From the NCBI GenBank assembly GCA_963835685.1, contig CAWIGI010000019.1, positions 1-64,000 of the forward strand: 64,000 nucleotides of DNA, in the 5' to 3' direction. Position 1 is the first letter of the stretch; each line of letters starts with the position of its first letter. The stretch is from DATAGF01 sp963835685. Its GTDB lineage: Bacteria; Actinomycetota; Thermoleophilia; Miltoncostaeales; Miltoncostaeaceae. The notes below the pieces were generated by a model. The model was not told the origin of the DNA and did no database searches. It worked only from the letters and a program-made list of their open reading frames with translations. This document shows positions 58,863 through 64,000 of this stretch, one piece after another. The position numbers and the translations under genes are program-made.

Positions 58863-59852
58863 TCAGGCCAGCGCGGCGCGTGCGAGGGCGCCCAGGTCGG
58901 CTTCGGGACGGGCCCCGAAGTGGGAGATCACCTCCGCCGCGGCGACGCCGCCGAGGCGCGCGCAGTCCGGGAGCGGGAGGCCGCGGGTCAGGCCGTGGAG
59001 GAAGCCCGCGGCGTACAGGTCGCCGGCGCCGGTGGTGTCGACCACGCGATCCACCCGCGCCGCGGGGACCTCGTGGAGGTCGCCGGCGGTCACGACCACG
59101 CTGCCGCGCTCGGAGCGCGTCACGACGGCGACCTCGCAACGGCCGCGCACCTCCGCGACGGCCGCCTCCAGGCTGGAGGTCTCGTAGAGGGCCGTGAGCT
59201 CGTGCTCGTTCGCGAAGAGCACGTCCACGTCGCCGTCGACGAGCTCCCGGAACTCGTCGCGGTGGCGCTCGACGCAGAAGGGGTCGGACAGGGTGAGCGC
59301 CACGCGCCTGCCCGCCCCCTTGGCCGCGGCCATCGCCACGCGGAACGCGTCCTTGGCGCGGGGCGGGTCCCAGAGGTAGCCCTCCAGGTAGGTCACCGCG
59401 GCGCGGGCGGCCAGCGCCGTGTCGACGTCCTCGGGCCCCAGGTCGGCGGACGCGCCGAGGTAGGTGCACATCGTCCGCTGGGCATCGCCCGTGACGAGGA
59501 TGAGGCAGCGCGCCGTCCCGGGCCCGTCGTGGGCGGGCGGCGTGTCGAAGGCGACCCCTGCGGCTCGGATGTCGTGGGTGAAGATCCGCCCGAGGTCGTC
59601 GTCGCGGACCTTGCCGACGTACGCGACCCGGCTGCCCAGCGACGCCGCCCCGGCGACGGTGTTGGCGCACGAGCCGCCCGACACCTCGACGCCGGGGCCC
59701 ATGCGCTCGTAGAGCAGGTCGGCACGCTCGGCGTCGATGAGCGTCATCGCGCCCTTGGGCAGGTCGTGCTCGGCCAGGAACGCCTCGTCGGCGTGCGCCA
59801 GCACGTCAACGATCGCGTTCCCGATGCCCAGCACGTCCAGCCGCTCCGCCAT
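58863..59852 (-). CDS. PfkB-family carbohydrate/nucleoside kinase, adenosine kinase-like
   Basis: 329-aa ribokinase-fold kinase. VLGIGNAIVDVLAHADEAFL and VSGGSCANTVAGAASLG at the N-terminal substrate site resemble adenosine kinases; DTTGAGDLYAAGFLHGL near residue 270 is the PfkB ATP/anion-hole motif with the catalytic aspartate. ATG with GAGGGGAGGG upstream; TAGGAT at 59881-59886 (minus strand) is a probable -10. An adenosine kinase would salvage adenosine released during methyl-cycle reactions. Confidence 0.85.
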   Translation of the reverse strand: MAERLDVLGIGNAIVDVLAHADEAFLAEHDLPKGAMTLIDAERADLLYERMGPGVEVSGGSCANTVAGAASLGSRVAYVGKVRDDDLGRIFTHDIRAAGVAFDTPPAHDGPGTARCLILVTGDAQRTMCTYLGASADLGPEDVDTALAARAAVTYLEGYLWDPPRAKDAFRVAMAAAKGAGRRVALTLSDPFCVERHRDEFRELVDGDVDVLFANEHELTALYETSSLEAAVAEVRGRCEVAVVTRSERGSVVVTAGDLHEVPAARVDRVVDTTGAGDLYAAGFLHGLTRGLPLPDCARLGGVAAAEVISHFGARPEADLGALARAALA

Positions 59853-59923
59853 CCGGTCCCTCCCCTCGATGAGCCGGGCGATCCTACGGCCCGGTTACGA
59901 GGCCGTGAAGTCCCCACCCCGTC

Positions 59924-59940
59924 GTCCACAGGCTGTGGAC
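59924..59940. promoter_or_regulatory. GTCCACA-GGC-TGTGGAC inverted repeat
   Basis: Two perfect 7-nt arms head to head, resembling two divergent DnaA boxes (TTGTCCACA-like, 7 of 9 each), in the gap between the kinase and the next gene. A transcription-factor operator is equally likely. No other box is nearby. Confidence 0.35.
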
Positions 59941-60042
59941 TTGCCGGGGCCACGTGAGCGAGACCGAGCGCGGGACCCGGGCCGGGGAGGCGATATCCTC
60001 TGCTGAGACCGCCCGCGAGCGGTGCGCGTGAACGAGGACTCC

Positions 60043-60363
60043 ATGACCAGCCTTCACAGCTCCGGCGGGGTCGCTCTCGAGCCCAAGAGCTCAACCAGCG
60101 AGGCGCGCAGCGCCCCCGGCGCACTCGTGCTCGACCTGCTCGACTGGCTCGCTCGGGAGCCCCGCACCCATCGGGAGACGATCGAGACCTGGGGCAGCCA
60201 CTGCCCGCGGATCACACCATGGGAGGACGCCCAGGAGTCGGGCCTGGTGCAGGTGACGGGCACCCGCGAACGCGATGGGCCGCTCGCCGTCGTCCTGACG
60301 AGATGGGGCCAGACGGTCCTCGAGGACGCCCGCGCGACCCGCCGGGGCGCGCTGCACCGCTAG
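60043..60363 (+). CDS. Hypothetical small protein
   Basis: 106 aa. After a polar N-terminus of some 30 residues comes a winged-helix-like segment: LVLDLLDWLAREPRTHRETIETWGSHCPRITPWEDAQESGLVQV and LTRWGQTVLEDARATR. Similar short proteins are common in bacteria but uncharacterised; DNA binding is possible. I chose ATG 60043 with GAGGA upstream; GTG 60022 and 60028 are in frame. A TATCCT box lies at 59994-59999. Confidence 0.6.
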   Translation: MTSLHSSGGVALEPKSSTSEARSAPGALVLDLLDWLAREPRTHRETIETWGSHCPRITPWEDAQESGLVQVTGTRERDGPLAVVLTRWGQTVLEDARATRRGALHR

Positions 60364-60496
60364 ACCACACGATCGCGCGCGGAAGCCTGGTCTCGCTGAT
60401 GAACGGCGAGGCCGAGAGCTTCCTTCCGTGAGCTGTCGATTCCGGCCCGTCCCGTGCGTCTCTAAGACAGCACGAGCGAACGGAAGGAGGCTGGTC

Positions 60497-61327
60497 ATGA
60501 ACGCACAGCAGAAGATCGCGGTCACGGGCGCAACGGGTCGCGTGGGCAGGCACCTCGTCGAGGTGCTCGAGGGCGCCGGCCACGAGGTCGTCTCGATCTC
60601 GCGCTCGAACGGCGTGGACGTCATCACCGGCGAGGGTCTCGAGGACGCCCTGGCGGGTGTGGACACGGTCGTCAACACCGCCACCGGCCCCTCTCCCGAC
60701 AGGGAAGCCGCAACCCGGTTCTTCGTCACCGCCGCTCGCAACCTGGAGGAGGCCGGCGAGCGTGCGGGCGTGCGCCGGATCGTCGGTGTGTCCATCATCG
60801 GCATCGACCGCTTCACCGGCGGCTCCTACGGCGGCTACTACGCCGCGAAGGTCATCCAGGAGCGGGCGCTCCTGGACGGGCCGATCCCGTCACAGATCCT
60901 GCGCGCGGCGCAGTTCCACGAGTTCGTCGGCCAGTTGCTCGACTGGGGCACGCAAGGCGACGTCGCCTACGTCCCGGCGATGCGGACGCAGCTGGTCGCC
61001 GCCCGGACCGTCGCCGAGGCGCTCGCCGACCTGGCGACGAGGTCGGATGCCGCCGAGCCCGGATCCGCCCTCCCCGAGATCGCCGGTCCACGGGTGGAGA
61101 GGCTCGTCAACGTGGCGCGCCTGCTCGCCGCACGCCGCGGCAGTCCAGCGCAGGTCGAGGAGACCAGCGACCCCGATGACCCGGATAGCGACCTGTTCGC
61201 CGGCGACGGCCTGCTGCCTGGCCCGCACGCCAAGCTCGCCGGTCCGACGTTTGGGGAGTGGCTGGACGCTCAGGCCGCGGGCGAAACGGGCGCTCGCCCG
61301 GATCGTGCAGTAGCCCCTCCGCACTGA
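60497..61327 (+). CDS. NmrA-like NAD(P)-binding Rossmann protein
   Basis: 276-aa atypical SDR/NmrA-like protein: IAVTGATGRVGRHLVEVLEGAGHEVVSISRS cofactor motif, TVVNTATGPSPDREA, VSIIGIDRFTGGSYGGYYAAKVIQE. Family members act as redox sensors or reductases for small quinone-like compounds. ATG follows a strong GGAAGGAGG. No recognisable partner gene. The 217 bp downstream hold no feature I can name. Confidence 0.82.
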   Translation: MNAQQKIAVTGATGRVGRHLVEVLEGAGHEVVSISRSNGVDVITGEGLEDALAGVDTVVNTATGPSPDREAATRFFVTAARNLEEAGERAGVRRIVGVSIIGIDRFTGGSYGGYYAAKVIQERALLDGPIPSQILRAAQFHEFVGQLLDWGTQGDVAYVPAMRTQLVAARTVAEALADLATRSDAAEPGSALPEIAGPRVERLVNVARLLAARRGSPAQVEETSDPDDPDSDLFAGDGLLPGPHAKLAGPTFGEWLDAQAAGETGARPDRAVAPPH

Positions 61328-61544
61328 GGGAGCTGCGCCGGAGCGGGAACGTCCGCCTGGGCGGGGACAGTGCGGGCCACTCAGCTTCGGGGAATGGTGC
61401 GGGCCCCGCGCCGCCCGGCAGGGGAGAACGCGTGCCCCTCGATACCCGAGCTCCTCACGCGTTCGGGCACGATCCGGATCCACGCCTTACTCGCAAGCCG
61501 GGCACCCTGAGCGGCTCCCAGTCTCGACCTGCCAGTATCGTGCC

Positions 61545-62006
61545 ATGAGCACCCTCGGCGGCCGATCCGAGCGTCTCGCGGGGTGGTCGACACTCGGGGC
61601 GCTCGTCCTGCCGGGCGCGGCTCTCGTGCTGTGCCTCGCGTTCGCCTCAGCCGAGCGAGCCGATGCGCGCAAAGCCACTCGCGCGGAGCGTCAGGCGCTC
61701 CTCGAGGTCTTCAACGCCGGCTCTTACGAGACGCCCGCGTGCCAGAACGCCTGGATCACGCGCGTCTCGGCCTACAAGCCGCGCATCGCGGGGATCCTCC
61801 CGAACCAGAAGTACCGGGTGAAGTTGGACTGCGTGCTCAGCGACGGGTACTACATTCTCCGCCGCCCGACTCCGACGAGCCGTCGCTGGCGTGTGATCTC
61901 GAACCGGAGCGATCTTCCGCGGTGCTCAGTGCTGCCACCCCGCGCGGCCAAGGAGCTCGGATTCGAAGGCTGCATGGGTCGCAATTTCCGCACCCGAACG
62001 GAGTAG
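61545..62006 (+). CDS. Small exported hypothetical protein
   Basis: 153 aa with an N-terminal hydrophobic helix (about residues 15-38) ending near ASA, which could be cleaved, then a basic soluble domain with four cysteines (CQN, LDCVL, RCSV, EGCMG) that may form disulfides. ATG 61545. Base composition is less GC-rich than the neighbours. Function unknown. The following 216 bp contain no gene I recognise. Confidence 0.6.
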   Translation: MSTLGGRSERLAGWSTLGALVLPGAALVLCLAFASAERADARKATRAERQALLEVFNAGSYETPACQNAWITRVSAYKPRIAGILPNQKYRVKLDCVLSDGYYILRRPTPTSRRWRVISNRSDLPRCSVLPPRAAKELGFEGCMGRNFRTRTE

Positions 62007-62222
62007 CCCGCGCAAAGCCCGGCGGCGACTCGGGCGAGAGCGCCACGGAAGGCGACGCGATCGCGCGTACATACAGGCGCGGTCGTGGACCAGTGGCGCC
62101 CTCGCACGACGCACGACCCGAGGTCCCGCACCGTCCGGGGCCTGGCTACGTGGAGCGACGGAGCTCGGGCCGGTGCTCCGGACGGGGAGGCGGGGCCGGT
62201 GGGCCGGTCGTGCGGGATTGGG

Positions 62223-62468
62223 TCAGTCTTTCCCGAATAGGCGGCTCAGTTCCTCGCCCCGCGCTCGCCTCTCGCGCGCGTCCTCCTTGGGAGGCGTTGC
62301 AGCGCACGAAGGCCGGGCGCTTACGTGCGGGTTTGGCCTGCTTCGCATCGTACTCTTGGGCGAAGTTGCGGCCGGAGCCGGCGAAGCTCAGCCGGTACGA
62401 CTTGCCGGTGCCCTCCTCCCAGAGCGCCTGCGCGTTGCCGACGCCCGGCCCACCGGGCGGGCCCTGAG
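62223..62468 (-). pseudogene. Probable remnant or frameshifted small gene
   Basis: On the minus strand coding-like sequence VGNAQALWEEGTGKSYRL, then SFAGSGRNFAQEYDAKQ and PARKRPAFVRCNA, switches frame near 62289-62295 to PKEDARERRARGEELSRLFGKD and a stop at 62225. A single extra base would explain the switch. No start codon is found upstream, so it is either truncated or uses an unusual start. Family not recognised; the assignment rests on composition and continuity only. Confidence 0.35.
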
Positions 62469-62572
62469 ATCGCCCAAGCGCGAGCGCGAGCGCGCTCGTG
62501 CGCGATGCGCCCCAACATGCGCCCCACGACGCGCGAGCGCTCGGAGAACCTCCTGCGAATCGCGAGGTTGCT

Positions 62573-62992
62573 CTAGATGTGGAACATCGGCGCGCTCTGG
62601 ATGCGCGCCTCCCGCTCCACCATGTCGGCCACGGTCAGGACCGACAGCAGCTCGGCCAGGCTGGCGCGGGCCTCGGCCCAGACCGACTCCGCGCCCTCGG
62701 AGGACCGCTGGCCGCCGGCCGGGGACGTGAGCCGGCCATCCACCGTCTCGACGACCTCCAGGATCGTCACCTCGGCGGGGGCGCGGCGGAACGAGTAGCC
62801 GCCCTTGACCCCACGCTGGCTCTGGAGGATCCCGGCCCGGCGAAGCCCGGCGAACAGCTGCTCCAGGAAGTGGAGCGGGATCGCACGCGCCTCGGCGACC
62901 TCGAGGATCGGAACCGGGGCCGCCGATCCCCGCTGGGCCAGCTCCGTCAGGGCCAGAACCGCCGAGCGGCTCTTCTCGGTGATCGTGATCAG
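62573..62992 (-). CDS. Rrf2-family transcriptional regulator, CTG start, no Fe-S cysteines
   Basis: 139-aa winged-helix regulator: TEKSRSAVLALTELAQRG, PLHFLEQLFAGLRRAGILQSQRGVKGGYSF and VTILEVVETVDGRL are the Rrf2 signatures. The three cysteines that bind iron-sulfur clusters in IscR/NsrR are missing (GGQRSSEGAESVW), so it probably senses something else, as CymR does with the cysteine synthase complex. The frame has no ATG, GTG or TTG before the DNA-binding region; CTG 62992 with GGAG 5 nt upstream is the best start. A 10-bp inverted repeat lies just upstream. Confidence 0.8.
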   Translation of the reverse strand: MITITEKSRSAVLALTELAQRGSAAPVPILEVAEARAIPLHFLEQLFAGLRRAGILQSQRGVKGGYSFRRAPAEVTILEVVETVDGRLTSPAGGQRSSEGAESVWAEARASLAELLSVLTVADMVEREARIQSAPMFHI

Positions 62993-63008
62993 GACGGCTC
63001 CGAAAAAC

Positions 63009-63038
63009 CTCGTGGGCTTACGGAGTTTAGCCCACGAG
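63009..63038. promoter_or_regulatory. Inverted-repeat operator upstream of the Rrf2 gene
   Basis: CTCGTGGGCT (63009-63018) and AGCCCACGAG (63029-63038) form a perfect 10-bp inverted repeat with a 10-nt spacer, centres 20 bp apart. TAAACT on the minus strand inside it could be the -10 of the Rrf2 gene, so binding would autorepress. A terminator reading is possible but no T-run is on the relevant side. Confidence 0.5.
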
Positions 63039-63059
63039 CCTCGCCTGGACCGTGCCCGC

Positions 63060-63107
63060 GCCCCTCGGACGGCGCGCCCCGCCGTCAGGCGGAGCCGGGA
63101 GAGGGGC
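63060..63107 (+). repeat. 48-nt dispersed hairpin element, copy B (intergenic)
   Basis: Second copy of the hairpin element found inside phr. Ends GCCCCTC and GAGGGGC are perfectly complementary and the inner stem is CCGCC-GTCA-GGCGG. It lies between the Rrf2 regulator and the first GRAM-like gene. Confidence 0.7.
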
Positions 63108-63119
63108 TCTGGAACTCCG

Positions 63120-63578
63120 CTACTCCTCCATCAGCAGGGGGTTCATGTGCCCCTCGCGGCGTACGGGGGGCGCCGTGCCCTCGCCCCGCCGCTCGCGGAT
63201 CTGGAAGTAGCGCTCGAGCAGGTCGATCCACGCGTCGAGGTCGCCCACCATGAACTCGTAGACGCACTCGTCGGTGTGCAGGAGCATGCGCGGGCGGCGG
63301 CCGCCGCGCGGCATGATGCCCGCGGAGAGCGGGAAGCGCTCGATCGCGCGGACGTCCTCCAGCATGATCTGGCGGCGCTTGGCGAGGAGCGCCGTGTCGA
63401 GCACCGTCGGAACGAACACGAGCCGCTCCTCGGTGAGGATGAGGTCGCCGTGGCGCGCGAGCCAGCCGTTCTGCAGGTCGGCGCCACTGCGCTTGAGCAC
63501 CTTCTCGTCCGCCCGCGGCTTGTCGGCGTGCGGGAGGCGCGGGAGCCGGCCGCGCGGCCCCTCGGGCTCCGCCGCCAT
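63120..63578 (-). CDS. GRAM/PH-like domain protein (paralogue 1)
   Basis: 152-aa soluble protein whose central part (about residues 35-125) looks like a GRAM-type PH fold: LQNGWLARHGDLILTEERLVFVPT, AKRRQIMLEDVRAIERFP, RMLLHTDECVYEFMVGDLDAWIDLLE. It aligns along its length with the next gene (shared NGWLAR, FxPTxL, LLAK, AxER, PRM, LDxW). Such domains bind membrane lipids or proteins; function unknown here. ATG start. Confidence 0.65.
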   Translation of the reverse strand: MAAEPEGPRGRLPRLPHADKPRADEKVLKRSGADLQNGWLARHGDLILTEERLVFVPTVLDTALLAKRRQIMLEDVRAIERFPLSAGIMPRGGRRPRMLLHTDECVYEFMVGDLDAWIDLLERYFQIRERRGEGTAPPVRREGHMNPLLMEE

Positions 63579-63591
63579 CAGGCGCCCTCCC

Positions 63592-64000
63592 CTACTCGAA
63601 GCGCTGGCGATTCTCCCATACGTTGAGCCGCTCCTTCACCGAGTCGAGCCAGTCGTCGAGGCCCCCGTGGAACACGAAGTCGTAGCTCCGCGAGGTGGTG
63701 AGCAGGCGCATGCGCGGCGCCTTGCCTCCGGGGAGCATCTCGCCCACCTGGACGGGATGGCGCTCGACGGCCGTGATGTCGGCGAAGCTTATCGTGAGGC
63801 TCTTGGCGAGGAGCAGGCGCTCGAGCGGCGTGGGAGTGAAGGACAGGTGGTCCTCGTACAGCCGCAGCAGGCCTCCGCGGGCGAGCCAGCCGTTGTTCAG
63901 CGACGCCAGCGTGCGGCGGTGACAGCCCTCCTCCAGCTCCCGCGGCCCGTCGCGGGCCTCGATGAACATCGCGTCCCAGCGGTCTGGGTCGTAATTGTCC
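63592..64000 (-). CDS. GRAM/PH-like domain protein (paralogue 2), 5' end outside the window
   Basis: At least 135 residues. The GRAM-like core (LNNGWLARGGLLRLYEDHLSFTPTPLERLLLAKS, FADITAVERHPVQVG, RMRLLTTSRSYDFVFHGGLDDWLDSV) matches paralogue 1. ATG 63969 is a possible start, but upstream codons read DNYDPDRWDA without a stop to the window edge, so the gene probably begins beyond 64000. It lies 13 nt upstream of paralogue 1 on the same strand; the two look like a tandem duplication in one operon. Confidence 0.65.
   Translation of the reverse strand, partial: DNYDPDRWDAMFIEARDGPRELEEGCHRRTLASLNNGWLARGGLLRLYEDHLSFTPTPLERLLLAKSLTISFADITAVERHPVQVGEMLPGGKAPRMRLLTTSRSYDFVFHGGLDDWLDSVKERLNVWENRQRFE

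Noticed and set aside
59924..59940. Chromosomal replication origin
   Set aside because: Only one pair of DnaA-like boxes, no AT-rich unwinding region and no dnaA/dnaN nearby.
1..64000. CRISPR array, prophage or full insertion sequence
   Set aside because: No regularly spaced repeats, phage structural genes or transposase with terminal repeats were seen; only the short hairpin element suggests mobility.

Overview
This 64 kb window is very GC-rich chromosomal DNA from an actinobacterium. The evidence is lipid II amidation genes (murT/gatD), an actinobacterial-type inositol-phosphate synthase, a coenzyme F420:NADP oxidoreductase, an Rpf-like muralytic protein, GTG starts almost everywhere and many apparently leaderless genes. 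The mix resembles Thermoleophilia-like lineages more than Streptomyces or Mycobacterium, but that placement is inference. I found no rRNA, tRNA, CRISPR array, prophage or full insertion sequence.

Layout. 0-3 kb: murT, a methyltransferase and gatD in one operon. 3-6.5 kb: a double-VOC exported protein, rpiA, a metallo-beta-lactamase-fold hydrolase and an NrtR-like Nudix regulator. 6.5-12.6 kb: two acetoacetate-decarboxylase-family enzymes flanking a giant MalT/SARP-type regulator, plus an acetate-type GPR1/FUN34/YaaH transporter; the two decarboxylase promoters share a motif, which makes this the most system-like unit. 12.8-15.3 kb: small membrane protein, yqgE and an MFS transporter, then a double palindrome. 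15.4-21.4 kb (minus strand): principal-type sigma factor, an Rpf-like secreted lytic protein and two ABC exporter pairs. 21.5-23.3 kb: ino1 divergent from a serine-recombinase relative that lacks its catalytic serine. 23.4-28.2 kb: unknown protein, glucuronyl C5-epimerase-like protein, MMPL exporter. 28.4-33.3 kb: PilZ protein, VOC protein, a MazEF-type toxin-antitoxin, UlaG-like hydrolase, methyltransferase and a frameshifted luciferase-like monooxygenase. 33.5-42.3 kb: envelope and glycan genes (phosphodiester glycosidase, three glycosyltransferases, one fused to a PHP domain, a DUF2079 membrane protein, a beta-lactamase-like hydrolase). 42.4-44.4 kb: SRPBCC protein and a broken photolyase interrupted by a 47-nt hairpin element. 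44.4-49.1 kb: ECF sigma factor divergent from a TPP-riboswitch operon (thiL plus a pyrimidine-precursor ABC importer). 49.3-54.4 kb: metallopeptidase, nitroreductase, F420 oxidoreductase, folD and pcrA. 54.5-60 kb: SDR, hydrolase, cysE, NIL-domain protein, GNAT, cysK and a PfkB kinase. 60-64 kb: small unknown genes, an Rrf2 regulator and two GRAM-like paralogues, the last cut by the window edge.

Two features recur. First, thirteen genes have a TANNNT box ending 6-9 nt before the start codon, the signature of leaderless transcription. Second, at least ten single-base frameshifts lie between 32.3 and 52 kb, almost all +1, many in short G/C runs and some in genes expected to be essential (folD). 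Sequence error is the likeliest cause for most of them. The photolyase lesion is different: removing exactly the hairpin element restores that reading frame.
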